Positions 55,024-64,000 of a stretch of DNA of 64,000 nucleotides are shown in pieces (the first letter of the stretch is position 1; every line of letters starts with the position of its first letter). The notes beneath the pieces were generated by a model that saw nothing but the letters and a program-made list of their open reading frames with translations, made no database searches and had not been told where the DNA came from. The stretch lies in NCBI RefSeq assembly GCF_904846705.1, contig NZ_CAJHBS010000013.1, positions 31,916 to 95,915 on the forward strand, written 5' to 3'. The translations under genes were made by a program, and so were the position numbers. The stretch is from Psychrobacter sp. Pi2-52. Lineage in GTDB: Bacteria; Pseudomonadota; Gammaproteobacteria; Pseudomonadales; Moraxellaceae.

Positions 55024-56754
55024 CTACATATTTTGAGCCAGTACTGATAATAAATTACCTACTTTATCTAAGCATTCTTGGTATTCAGCATCACAATCAG
55101 ACGCGACCGTAATACCGCCACCTGCCCACAGGTTGATGTGCCTTTCTTTATTAAGGCTGTCATTTGACGAAGTATTGGCTTGCAAAGTGCGAATCAAAAC
55201 GTTCCATTGACCACTACCGTCAAAGTTCATATAACCCATAGTGCCACAATAAGCACCGCGTGGCGTAGATTCCAGTTCAGCGATAATCTCGACAGCGCGT
55301 TTTTTTGGTGTGCCAGTGATAGAACCAGCAGGCAGACTACCAAATAATACAGCCAACGGATGAGTATCAACTTTTAGCTCAGCGGTAATAGTGCTGACCA
55401 TATGATGCACGTTGCTAAAGCTCTCAATCGCAAATAATTGTGGTACTTTCACACTGCCAGTTTTGGCGTATTTACCCAAATCATTACGCAGTAAATCGAC
55501 AATCATGACATTTTCGGCACGGTCTTTTTCGCTATCGACCAGTTGCTGCTTATACAGATCATCTTGCTCGTTAGTACTGCCTCGCGGCATGGTTCCCTTG
55601 ATAGGCTTCGTGCGAATAGAGTGTTTACCAGTATCGTCTTCTCTAGTGAATGTAAAAAACAACTCAGGTGAGCAGCTTAACAATTCAAAAGGATTGCTGT
55701 CTGCGACAAAGCTGCTTCTATTTAGGTAATCACCATCATTTCTATCAACGCTCATATATCCTGCAAAAGGCGCTTTTGTATTGCGATATAGCGCAGGCAA
55801 ATAGTCAATAAGCGAAAAGGCTGATTGAACATCATTATTTTCACGCGCTAGACTGCCAGACCATTTCTGTGTCAGGTTTATCTGATAGCAGTCACCTTGC
55901 TGTAGATAATCTTGTGTGCGATTAAATGCTTGTTGATAATCAAACTTGCTCCATCGCGGACTTAAAACTAGGGGAGTAATGTTTGATGCATCTTTAAACT
56001 GTGGTTGATTGAGATAGTTATCAGACAGTTTTTGATCCAGTTCGTCGAGGTAAGAGGTAAGAGTATTTATAAGATTATCGTTTGTCTTATGACCAATATT
56101 CTCAGAAGAGTCATCGTTAGTCAGATGAGTCTTTAATGCCCAACCTGTATCAACATGTGCTGTAGGCGTTAGATAAATATCATAATGTCCCAACGAAGCA
56201 CACGGCTGCAATGCCAATTCAATTCTATCGGCAGGGCTTAGCTCATGAGCCGCAATATCATAACCAATAAAACCGATGAGCCCATGATAATAACTGGGTT
56301 TCGAGATTTCTTCGTTATTGATATATGAGGTGTCGTGATTAACTTCTTGGGCATTGCTATAAGCGATCAGCTCCTCTTGCCACTCTAGATAGCTTATATA
56401 AGCTGTCGTACTAGCATAACTATTGTTATCGCTATTTACATCAGTATCGCGACGCACGCCAGTACTGCGACAACTCTTAATCACCTTGTAAATATTGTGT
56501 AAATCACTAGAAGCTTGCTTCTCATTGGGATAAACAGACCAGCTGACTTTTGGGAGTAAGCCGATTACTGGTCGACCATCATTATTAAGCCAAACAAGCT
56601 GCCAGTTTGCTTTAATATCTTGAGCGAGCAAGTGACGCTGTAGCTGCGGCATCAGCTCTGCAGTAGACAAATCACCAAAACGCCAGCTAGGTTTGCTAGC
56701 TGGCGATGGCGCAGAACCTGTCTGTTCAGTTGTATTGTGATTTGATACAAGCAT
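55024..56754 (-). CDS. pabB: Aminodeoxychorismate synthase component I
   Basis: Chorismate-binding enzyme making aminodeoxychorismate for folate. The C-terminal synthase domain has QQGDCYQINLTQKWSG, SPELFF, TKPIKGTMPRG, DRAENVMIVDLLRNDLGK, GSITGTPKKRAVEIIAELE and YCGTMGYMNFDG. The 576 residues exceed the usual length of about 450-470; the excess is in an N-terminal polar part and inserts near residues 95-115 and 213-235. It could also be annotated as an anthranilate synthase-like protein, but the PIKGT motif favours PabB. It starts three bases after fabB ends. Confidence 0.92.
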   Translation of the reverse strand: MLVSNHNTTEQTGSAPSPASKPSWRFGDLSTAELMPQLQRHLLAQDIKANWQLVWLNNDGRPVIGLLPKVSWSVYPNEKQASSDLHNIYKVIKSCRSTGVRRDTDVNSDNNSYASTTAYISYLEWQEELIAYSNAQEVNHDTSYINNEEISKPSYYHGLIGFIGYDIAAHELSPADRIELALQPCASLGHYDIYLTPTAHVDTGWALKTHLTNDDSSENIGHKTNDNLINTLTSYLDELDQKLSDNYLNQPQFKDASNITPLVLSPRWSKFDYQQAFNRTQDYLQQGDCYQINLTQKWSGSLARENNDVQSAFSLIDYLPALYRNTKAPFAGYMSVDRNDGDYLNRSSFVADSNPFELLSCSPELFFTFTREDDTGKHSIRTKPIKGTMPRGSTNEQDDLYKQQLVDSEKDRAENVMIVDLLRNDLGKYAKTGSVKVPQLFAIESFSNVHHMVSTITAELKVDTHPLAVLFGSLPAGSITGTPKKRAVEIIAELESTPRGAYCGTMGYMNFDGSGQWNVLIRTLQANTSSNDSLNKERHINLWAGGGITVASDCDAEYQECLDKVGNLLSVLAQNM

Positions 56755-56757
56755 GGG

Positions 56758-57993
56758 TTAAGCGTCAAACTTTTTGATAATTAGCGTAGCGTTAGTACCA
56801 CCAAAGCCAAAGCTATTACTCATCAAGGTTTCAAGATTTGCTTCACGCATTTCGGTGACGATATCGAAACCTTCAGCAGCAGGATCTAGGTTGTCAACAT
56901 TGATACTTGGAGCGATGAAGCCGTCCTGTAGCATTAGCAGACAATAAATCAGCTCTTGTGCACCAACAGCACCCAAGCTATGGCCTGTCATTGATTTGGT
57001 TGAGCTGATAGCAGGTACTTTACTGACGTCATTATTAAATACTTTAGCAATCGCTTTAAGCTCAGTAATATCGCCCAGTGGTGTACTAGTACCATGGCTG
57101 TTAATATAATCAACACTTTCTAGACCCGCTTCGGCCAAGGCTTGTTGCATACAGCGAACTGCACCTTCACCGCTTGGCGCAACCATTTCCGCACCATCAG
57201 AGCTGGCACCATAGCCAACGATTTCAGCCAAAATATTGGCACCTCGTGCTTGAGCATGCTCTAGACTCTCTACAACCACCATCGCGCCACCAGCAGCAAT
57301 CACAAAACCGTCACGGTCTTTGTCATAGGCTCTTGAAGCAAGTTTTGGTGTGTCGTTATACTGAGTACTAACTGCGCCCATGGCATCAAACATACAAGAT
57401 TGAGTCCAATGCTCAGCTTCACTACCACCAGCCAATATCACATCGGCTTTACCCAATTGGATAAGCTCAGCAGCATGACCGATACAGTGTGTTGAAGTCG
57501 CGCAAGCAGAGGCGAGCGAGTAGGAGACGCCTTGTATTTTTAGACCGGTTGCTAAAGCGGCTGATACCGAGCTGCCCATTGTCTTTGGTACTGCCATTGC
57601 GCCGACACCGCGTAGACCTTTTTCGCGCATAGCATCGATAGCATTAACAATGTTTTCTGTTGATGCGCCGCCCGAACTTGCCACTACACCCACTCGTGGG
57701 TTGTTATTGATGGTATCAAGTGACAGGCCAGAGTGCTCAATCGCATTTAGCGCACTAACATAAGCGTATAGGCTAGCGTCACTAAAGAACCGTTTCAGCT
57801 TACGATCGATACCACTGGTATCCAGTTCTGATTGATTGATACTACCGCTCACGTGTGATTTAAACTCGTGCTCAGCATAAGAATCGTTAAATGTGATGCC
57901 AGACTGACCTTCTTTGAGGGCAGTGGTGACAGTATCTAAATCATGTCCAATACAAGAGACAATCCCTGCTCCAGTAATAACGACGCGGCGCAT
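56758..57993 (-). CDS. fabB: Beta-ketoacyl-ACP synthase I
   Basis: Condensing enzyme of fatty acid synthesis, needed for unsaturated acyl chains. Catalytic residues are Cys164 in [17 protein letters not shown], His in [11 protein letters not shown] and His in [11 protein letters not shown], with the Lys of [10 protein letters not shown]. Its 411 residues and [16 protein letters not shown] start fit KAS I. The start has AAGGAAT. It is followed three bases later by pabB, implying joint transcription. Confidence 0.95.
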   Translation of the reverse strand: MRRVVITGAGIVSCIGHDLDTVTTALKEGQSGITFNDSYAEHEFKSHVSGSINQSELDTSGIDRKLKRFFSDASLYAYVSALNAIEHSGLSLDTINNNPRVGVVASSGGASTENIVNAIDAMREKGLRGVGAMAVPKTMGSSVSAALATGLKIQGVSYSLASACATSTHCIGHAAELIQLGKADVILAGGSEAEHWTQSCMFDAMGAVSTQYNDTPKLASRAYDKDRDGFVIAAGGAMVVVESLEHAQARGANILAEIVGYGASSDGAEMVAPSGEGAVRCMQQALAEAGLESVDYINSHGTSTPLGDITELKAIAKVFNNDVSKVPAISSTKSMTGHSLGAVGAQELIYCLLMLQDGFIAPSINVDNLDPAAEGFDIVTEMREANLETLMSNSFGFGGTNATLIIKKFDA

Positions 57994-58492
57994 ATGCTAT
58001 TCCTTATAAGTAACGACTTGCTAGCAGTTGGTTGCAATAATCGTGGTAAATCTATATATGATGTTTAACTATGAGTTAATTCGAGCATTATAATGAAAAA
58101 ATAGTCTATGTAGATAACGATAGCATGAATTTAGGTAACGAAATTCTGTTAACGGTCTATCAGAGGCAATATAAATTCAGTGTACAATTATGCTCTCAGT
58201 TATGGCACATGATAACGTATCAAGCACTGGAAATCTTTGGACAAGTGTAAAATAATGACAAAATAACACTTATGACTAAGTTTTGAGCAAAGAGATGAGA
58301 AGTAAGACTAACTACTGATTATGGACGGAATTATACTTTAGATACAAAATTTGTGATTCTAATAACATTGTTCGCACTGACACTAGTTACGATAACTGGC
58401 TAAAATAATAGATTCGTTATTATTAATAATTAACTATCATATTAAAATACAACTATATTAAAAAACCAACTCATCATATTAAGGACATCACG
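57994..58492. other. Intergenic region between fabB and the EcsC-family gene
   Basis: A 499-base AT-rich divergent region. A plus-strand TATAAT at 58089 lacks a good -35. I see no gene and no firm binding site. Confidence 0.4.
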
Positions 58493-59629
58493 ATGGCAAA
58501 GCGTAGTACTCTTTCTAAAAGCATCAATACCATTGGCTCTTTTACTCGAAACAACCTAGAGCGTGTAGGGGCTATGATTGACAGCGTAAACGCTAAAACC
58601 GGCAAACCGCGTCAATATAAAGCCGTCGACCTAGGCGACGAAGACTACCAACAAGACTTGTTTCGTGAGCAAACGTTGAAGGCGACGCAGCAACTTTTAG
58701 GACCACGTTTTGCTACTTATGGTAAATATGCCAAGAAAGTCGTGCCGAATAGCTTTTTTCAATCGACAGTTGATGGTGCATTTGCCCAAGTGGCCAACCT
58801 CGCTGCCAACTGGAGTCAACTCGACTTACCTAATGAGCATCGCTTTGCCAATATTGCTACTTTAGATGACGAAGAGCGTTATGCGCTAGCTACTGATATT
58901 GCTAATCAAAACCGCGCGCTTGCAATGATGGGTGGTTTGACGGGTTTGGTAGGTCTACCAGGTTTGCTCGCTGATACACTATGGCTATTACTGGTTTCAT
59001 TACGTACGGTTTATCAGATTGCTGCTGTATATAATAAGCCGCTGACAGGTAAGCAAGGCGTCAAGATGGCGTACGAACTACTATCAAACGCTGATTTGAG
59101 CAAGATGCAAGAAAAACAAGCGCTACTAGCTGGTCTAGGTATTGGTAAAGGTTTGCTCGATAATGCTCAGAGCAATGGACTGCATAGTGAACTTAAAAAT
59201 CTCGGTCTGAAAAATAAAAATGTAAATTTCTATGCTGAGCAAATAGACAAAGTCGCAAGCCAAGTAGGTATAGATTTAGATCAGATTAATTTATCATGGG
59301 TTCGTCGTTTTATTCCTGTCACCGCAGTAGCGATCGGTATGCACTACAACAGTCAGTTGATTGACGAAGTTATTGGCGTTGCTCAAGCGACCTTTGCACC
59401 AGAAGCAAAATTGGCCAATCGTGCTATTACTGATGACAGCAGCAGTGAGGCTAAAGTAGAAAAGGCTGATACTGATGAGGCGAAAAAAGACACAGAGCGC
59501 CAAGAAAAAAGCAGTGATTCAGAAAAAGTCACTGATAAAGAAGAAGCTAGTAAAGAAGAAGCTAGTAAAGAAGAAACTAGCAGTAAAAAAGACGCAGACA
59601 AGCAAACGTCTGATAAAAAAGCCAAGTAA
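58493..59629 (+). CDS. EcsC-family protein
   Basis: A 378-residue protein of the EcsC family, named after a protein of the Bacillus Ecs locus, with unknown biochemical role. The central region holds two hydrophobic stretches, around ALAMMGGLTGLVGLPGLLADTLWLLLVSLRTVYQIAAVY and FIPVTAVAIGMHYNSQLIDEVIG. The last 60 or so residues form a charged, disordered tail with the repeat KEEAS in tandem. AAGGAC stands before the ATG. Confidence 0.87.
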   Translation: MAKRSTLSKSINTIGSFTRNNLERVGAMIDSVNAKTGKPRQYKAVDLGDEDYQQDLFREQTLKATQQLLGPRFATYGKYAKKVVPNSFFQSTVDGAFAQVANLAANWSQLDLPNEHRFANIATLDDEERYALATDIANQNRALAMMGGLTGLVGLPGLLADTLWLLLVSLRTVYQIAAVYNKPLTGKQGVKMAYELLSNADLSKMQEKQALLAGLGIGKGLLDNAQSNGLHSELKNLGLKNKNVNFYAEQIDKVASQVGIDLDQINLSWVRRFIPVTAVAIGMHYNSQLIDEVIGVAQATFAPEAKLANRAITDDSSSEAKVEKADTDEAKKDTERQEKSSDSEKVTDKEEASKEEASKEETSSKKDADKQTSDKKAK

Positions 59630-59673
59630 TAAACATATTATTTGCTAGTTGGGTTATATATTTATAAGCACGA

Positions 59674-59729
59674 TGGTATTTATCTTAGTTTGATTGAGCA
59701 ACACGACTTGAAAATTAGGATAAATACCA
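59674..59729. repeat. Large inverted repeat after the EcsC-family gene
   Basis: TGGTATTTATC (59674-59684) and GATAAATACCA (59719-59729) are perfect 11-base arms with a 34-base loop. There is no T-run. It may be an mRNA-stabilising stem or part of a degenerate terminator. Confidence 0.6.
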
Positions 59730-59908
59730 CCACTTAGTTACTATCAAGTACCATTTCAATGTTAAACATCTTTTCTTAATGATGCTTGAGCTCACTTTGT
59801 TTGCTTTATTTATTACGCTATTTTTCGGCGAAAAATCTATAAAGTGATACAATGAGAGGCTGAATGCATATCTATCAAATGTTGTAAAGCGAAACCATTC
59901 ATAAGTGG

Positions 59909-59937
59909 TTGAAATAGCAGCAACAACTCTTTATAAT
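59909..59937 (+). promoter_or_regulatory. Sigma-70 promoter of the str operon
   Basis: TTGAAA (59909-59914) and TATAAT (59932-59937) are separated by exactly 17 bases, a near-consensus promoter. The start would be near 59944, about 97 bases before rpsL. It is the likely main promoter for rpsL, rpsG, fusA and tuf. Confidence 0.85.
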
Positions 59938-60040
59938 ACACTGTCCTAAAAATGGGTGCCCCGAAATCTGCAATTATTGTCAGATAGATGGTGCATTGGC
60001 CCATTTTTTTGTTTTATACCAAACGGGAGAAGGATGCCTT

Positions 60041-60415
60041 ATGGCAACAACTAACCAATTGATTCGTAAAGGTCGCAAAACCATCAAGGAAAAGTCAAAA
60101 GTTCCTGCGTTGGAAGCGTGCCCACAGCGTCGCGGTGTATGTACTCGTGTATATACTACCACGCCAAAAAAACCAAACTCTGCCATGCGTAAAGTATGTC
60201 GTGTACGTTTGACTTCAGGCTATGAAGTATCAAGCTACATCGGTGGCGAAGGTCATAACCTACAAGAGCACAGTGTTGTTCTAATCCGTGGTGGTCGTGT
60301 AAAAGATCTACCAGGTGTACGTTATCACACTGTTCGCGGTGCATTAGATTGCGCAGGCGTTAAAGACCGTAAGCAAGGTCGCTCTAAGTACGGTGCTAAG
60401 AAGCCTAAAGTTTAA
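60041..60415 (+). CDS. rpsL: 30S ribosomal protein S12
   Basis: Small-subunit protein of the decoding centre, 124 residues with typical sequence throughout. Lys43 and the later Lys in [12 protein letters not shown], positions whose changes give streptomycin resistance in other species, are wild-type. I chose the ATG at 60041 with GGAGAAGGA upstream; an ATG at 59996 would add 15 unrelated residues. Confidence 0.98.
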   Translation: MATTNQLIRKGRKTIKEKSKVPALEACPQRRGVCTRVYTTTPKKPNSAMRKVCRVRLTSGYEVSSYIGGEGHNLQEHSVVLIRGGRVKDLPGVRYHTVRGALDCAGVKDRKQGRSKYGAKKPKV

Positions 60416-60633
60416 TAACTAAACGTTATTAGATAAGCTTCTTGCACTACCCAATAACTGTGCATGGGTTTGGTGTCAGTAGTAATATCGCTTTTATATA
60501 AACATATATCTGGGATTTGCTCTTAAAACATACCACCATGCAGTAAGGCTAACTGATAACTCACTGCTGTATCCTAATGGTAAGTAGTCGATGTTGTGAA
60601 TGTTAGACACTCCTGAAGATAAGGAAATTTATT

Positions 60634-61107
60634 ATGCCAAGACGTCGCGTCGTTGCTGCCCGTGAGATCCTACCGGATCCTAAGTTTGGTAGCCAAACTG
60701 TTGCAAAATTCATCAACCATGTAATGAGTGATGGTAAAAAATCTACTGCTGAGCGTATCGTTTACGGTGCACTTGAGACAGTAAGTGAGAAGCGTAAAGT
60801 TGAAGATCCAGTATCTTTCTTCGAAGAAGTGCTAGAAAATGTACGCCCAATGGTAGAAGTAAAAGCTCGCCGCGTTGGCGGTGCAACCTATCAAGTACCA
60901 ATGGAAGTACGCCCCTCCCGTCGTACTGCATTGGCTATGCGTTGGTTAGCTGAAGCTGCTGCTAAGCGTTCTGAAAAATCAATGGCTTTGCGTTTGGCTG
61001 GCGAATTGAATGATGCTGCTGATGGCAAAGGCGCTGCTATGAAAAAGCGTGACGAAGTTCACCGCATGGCAGATGCTAACAAAGCATTCTCTCATTACCG
61101 TTTCTAA
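60634..61107 (+). CDS. rpsG: 30S ribosomal protein S7
   Basis: Primary assembly protein of the 30S head. It has 157 residues beginning [20 protein letters not shown] and carries the [16 protein letters not shown] rRNA-binding loop. It lies 218 bases after rpsL and 343 bases before fusA in the standard str order. AAGGAAA precedes the start. Confidence 0.98.
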   Translation: MPRRRVVAAREILPDPKFGSQTVAKFINHVMSDGKKSTAERIVYGALETVSEKRKVEDPVSFFEEVLENVRPMVEVKARRVGGATYQVPMEVRPSRRTALAMRWLAEAAAKRSEKSMALRLAGELNDAADGKGAAMKKRDEVHRMADANKAFSHYRF

Positions 61108-61450
61108 GCTACTTTTTAATAGTAGCTTGAGATTAGAGGCTCATGCCATTTAATCTTACATTGTTGTTTATTCTATTGAATGCCGCCATCATCATTCGGT
61201 CATATATAAATGTTATTTATTGATGACTGAGGTGGCGGACATCTATCCAGATGTCTCTCTTAACAAATACAGTTTTTGCTGGAGAGCATCCCAAATTTGA
61301 TGCCGCACTATTCTTAGTATTTGCTCTTTTTTTGTCCGTATTAGGCTCAATAATCAGTAAGTAATATTACGAAGCTGAACGCTTTGTCATAGAGTATGAG
61401 GTAGAGACACAATACATTATTATATACACGACTTTTCCTAGGAAAACACT
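61108..61450. other. Intergenic region between rpsG and fusA
   Basis: A 343-base spacer, long for this operon. A 7-base hairpin GACATCT/AGATGTC (61238-61255) with a short CT-rich tail is seen. I see no clear promoter. Confidence 0.45.
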
Positions 61451-63577
61451 ATGGCTCGTAAAACTCCCCTAAAACGCTATCGCAATATTGGTATCTCAGC
61501 GCACATCGATGCTGGTAAGACAACCACTACAGAGCGTGTTTTATTCTATACCGGTGTTAGCCACAAAATTGGCGAAGTACATGATGGCGCAGCCACTATG
61601 GACTGGATGGAGCAAGAACAAGAGCGTGGTATTACTATTACCTCAGCGGCAACAACTTGTTTTTGGTCAGGTATGGCTAAACAGTTTGACGAACACCGTA
61701 TCAACATCATCGATACCCCAGGTCACGTTGACTTCACGATCGAAGTTGAACGTTCTATGCGTGTACTTGATGGCGCTTGCATGGTTTACTGTGCAGTAGG
61801 CGGCGTTCAGCCACAGTCTGAGACCGTATGGCGTCAGGCGAACAAATATAAAGTACCACGTCTTGCATTTGTAAACAAAATGGACCGTGTTGGTGCTGAT
61901 TTCTATCGTGTTATCGAACAGATCAAAACTCGTTTGGGTGGTAACCCTGTACCATTGGTTATCCCAATCGGTAAAGAAGATGACTTCGAAGGCGTTGTTG
62001 ATCTAGTGACCATGAAAGCTATCTATTGGGACGAAGCGTCTCAAGGTATGCAGTATGATGAGCGCGAAATCCCAACTGAACTACAAGAAAAAGCAGCAGA
62101 ATACCGCGAGCATCTTGTAGAAAACGCTGCTGAAGCAAACGAAGAGTTGATGAACGAATACCTAGAAAACGGTGAATTGACTGTAGAACAAATTCACGGT
62201 GCTATTCGTCAGTTAACTATCGATAACGAAATCATCCCGCTTCTTTGTGGTACTGCCTTTAAGAACAAAGGTGTACAGAAGATGCTAGATGCCGTTATTC
62301 AGTATCTACCTGCACCAATCGACGTACCTGCTATTAAAGGTATTCTTGATGACAAAGACGAAAGCGAAGGCAGCCGTGAAGCATCAGATGAAGCACCTTT
62401 CTCAGCACTAGCGTTCAAAATCATGAATGACAAATTCGTGGGTAACTTGACCTTCGTACGTGTTTATTCTGGTGTAATGAAACAGGGTAGCAGTGTTTAT
62501 AACCCAGTTAAGATGAAGCGTGAGCGTGTTGGCCGTATCGTACAGATGATGGCAAACTCTCAAGAAGAGCTTGCAGAGATTCGTACTGGTGATATCGCAG
62601 CTCTAGTCGGCATGAAAGATGTGACTACTGGTGATACGCTATGTGATGAAGACAACGTGATCACTCTTGAGCGTATGGAATTCCCAGATCCAGTTATCTC
62701 TCTAGCTGTTGAGCCAAAGACTAAAGCTGACCAAGAAAAAATGTCAATCGCTCTTGGCCGTTTGGCAAAAGAAGATCCATCGTTCCGTGTACACACTGAC
62801 GAAGAGTCTGGTCAGACGATCATCAGTGGTATGGGTGAGCTACATCTAGAGATTCTTGTTGACCGTATGAAGCGTGAATTCAACGTTGAAGCAAACATCG
62901 GTGCACCTCAGGTTGCTTATCGTGAGACGATTCGTAACACTGTTGAACAAGAAGGCAAATTCGTACGTCAAACAGGTGGTCGTGGTAAGTTTGGTCACGT
63001 TTGGTTACGTCTTGAGCCACTTGATCCAGCTGGCGACACTGAATATGAATTCGCTGAAGAAGTTGTTGGTGGTACTGTACCAAAAGAATTCCACGGTGCT
63101 GTTGACAAAGGTATCCAAGAGCGCATGAAAAACGGCGTACTTGCAGGCTACCCAGTAGTTGGCGTAAAAGCGACCTTGTATGATGGTTCTTATCATGACG
63201 TTGACTCTGATGAATTGTCATTTAAGATGGCTGGTTCTATGGCCTTCAGAAAAGGTTTCTTAGCAGCTGATCCAGCGCTACTTGAGCCAGTAATGAAAGT
63301 AGAAGTTGAAACACCTGAAGACTACATGGGCGACATCATGGGCGATCTTAACCGTCGTCGTGGTTTGGTACAGGGTATGGAAGATCTACCTGGCGGTACT
63401 AAACAGATTCGTGCTGAAGTACCATTAGCGGAAATGTTTGGTTATGCCACTCAAATGCGCTCTATGTCACAAGGCCGTGCAACTTACTCAATGGAATTCC
63501 AAAAGTACGCTGAAATTCCAAAATCAGTTGCTGCTGAAATCATCTCTAAGTTCAACTCTAAAGATGATGACGAGTAA
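61451..63577 (+). CDS. fusA: Elongation factor G
   Basis: GTPase driving ribosomal translocation. The G domain has AHIDAGKTT (17-25), DTPGHVDF and NKMD, and is followed by domains II to V. The length of 708 is typical for a gammaproteobacterial EF-G. It has an AGGAAA ribosome binding site and is followed by tuf. Confidence 0.98.
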   Translation: MARKTPLKRYRNIGISAHIDAGKTTTTERVLFYTGVSHKIGEVHDGAATMDWMEQEQERGITITSAATTCFWSGMAKQFDEHRINIIDTPGHVDFTIEVERSMRVLDGACMVYCAVGGVQPQSETVWRQANKYKVPRLAFVNKMDRVGADFYRVIEQIKTRLGGNPVPLVIPIGKEDDFEGVVDLVTMKAIYWDEASQGMQYDEREIPTELQEKAAEYREHLVENAAEANEELMNEYLENGELTVEQIHGAIRQLTIDNEIIPLLCGTAFKNKGVQKMLDAVIQYLPAPIDVPAIKGILDDKDESEGSREASDEAPFSALAFKIMNDKFVGNLTFVRVYSGVMKQGSSVYNPVKMKRERVGRIVQMMANSQEELAEIRTGDIAALVGMKDVTTGDTLCDEDNVITLERMEFPDPVISLAVEPKTKADQEKMSIALGRLAKEDPSFRVHTDEESGQTIISGMGELHLEILVDRMKREFNVEANIGAPQVAYRETIRNTVEQEGKFVRQTGGRGKFGHVWLRLEPLDPAGDTEYEFAEEVVGGTVPKEFHGAVDKGIQERMKNGVLAGYPVVGVKATLYDGSYHDVDSDELSFKMAGSMAFRKGFLAADPALLEPVMKVEVETPEDYMGDIMGDLNRRRGLVQGMEDLPGGTKQIRAEVPLAEMFGYATQMRSMSQGRATYSMEFQKYAEIPKSVAAEIISKFNSKDDDE

Positions 63578-63636
63578 ATAAAACTTACTGAAAGTGACAA
63601 TATAGAGTATGTCTGTGTATTGTCACCGAAGAATAC

Positions 63637-63668
63637 GCCAATAACTTGTTAAAAGACTTGTTATTGGC
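63637..63668 (+). other. Hairpin between fusA and tuf
   Basis: GCCAATAAC (63637-63645) and GTTATTGGC (63660-63668) form a 9-base perfect stem with a 14-base loop. No T-run follows directly, so it may be a processing or attenuation element rather than a full terminator. Confidence 0.55.
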
Positions 63669-63800
63669 CGCGATTTTCTTATAATATCTGCACATTAGTA
63701 TGTGCAACCTTTTAACAATTATCTTAATGTGGTCAAAATCGTCTTAATAATCATATTTATATGAGTTAAGTCTTGAACCCCAAAAAAAGAGGAAATACCC

Positions 63801-64000
63801 ATGGCAAAGGCCAAGTTTGAACGTAACAAGCCACACGTCAACGTCGGTACAATCGGACACGTTGACCATGGTAAAACAACCCTTACCGCTGCAATCGCAA
63901 CCGTAGCTGCAATCACCTCTGGCGGCGAAGCCAAAGACTACGCGTCTATTGACTCAGCACCAGAAGAAAAAGCACGTGGTATCACCATCAACACCTCACA
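63801..64000 (+). CDS. tuf: Elongation factor Tu (5' part, cut by window end)
   Basis: Only the first 66 codons are inside the window. The start [32 protein letters not shown] with the GHVDHGKT P-loop and the later RGITINTS switch region are unmistakable. AGAGGAAA lies before the ATG. The gene continues beyond the right edge. Confidence 0.98.
   Translation, partial: MAKAKFERNKPHVNVGTIGHVDHGKTTLTAAIATVAAITSGGEAKDYASIDSAPEEKARGITINTS

Larger units (their letters stand above)
59630..60040. other. Intergenic region upstream of rpsL
   Basis: A 411-base region between the EcsC-family gene and the str operon. It holds the inverted repeat at 59674-59729 and the rpsL promoter at 59909-59937. No gene is seen. 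Confidence 0.5.

Overview
The window reads as a chromosomal segment of a gammaproteobacterium of the family Moraxellaceae, most probably Psychrobacter. This is inferred from remembered resemblance of the proteins, from the murA-hisG-hisD-hisC order, and from the many hydrophilic insertions inside otherwise ordinary enzymes; no database search was possible. It is nearly all host backbone. I see no insertion sequence, prophage, CRISPR array, tRNA or rRNA.

Layout. 1-675 is clpP and 8567-9910 is tig, both on the minus strand in the order tig then clpP that is usually contiguous in proteobacteria. Between them sits a complete plus-strand urease cluster, ureD-ureA-ure(B-C fused)-ureE-ureF-ureG-ureJ (1553-8383). 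Its upstream region has a textbook nitrogen-control architecture: tandem NtrC-like sites, an IHF-like site and a -24/-12 sigma-54 promoter. 10445-16220 holds rdgB, sodB and a leftward ispA-DUF72-HEAT-SDR gene string. 17087-20649 is fadB-fadA. 20935-26002 holds an isochorismatase-fold hydrolase, an HD-domain phosphohydrolase, psd, dtd and phoB-phoR. A Pho box lies before phoB, and PhoR has no visible membrane segment.

26110-40258 is a mixed region: an M23 peptidase, exoX, several alpha/beta hydrolases, a LOG-family protein, an FAD oxidoreductase, a PF03640-type lipoprotein, a FemAB-like acyltransferase, YceI, zinc-independent L31 (rpmE2) with a structured leader, and an NAD salvage group (nadM-nadV-SGNH hydrolase). 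40842-49428 holds nfuA, metY, a PfkB kinase, rsmI/yraN/dolP, an esterase, and a tandem pair of small secreted proteins I do not recognise.

49697-57993 is ibaG-murA-hisG, then hisD-hisC behind a strong hairpin, then fabB-pabB on the other strand. 58493-59629 is an EcsC-family protein. The window ends in the str operon: rpsL, rpsG, fusA and the first 66 codons of tuf.

The most interesting items are the urease cluster (position, beta-alpha fusion and promoter), the soluble PhoR, the duplicated secreted proteins, the rpmE2 leader, and several short tandem or inverted repeats in promoter regions.
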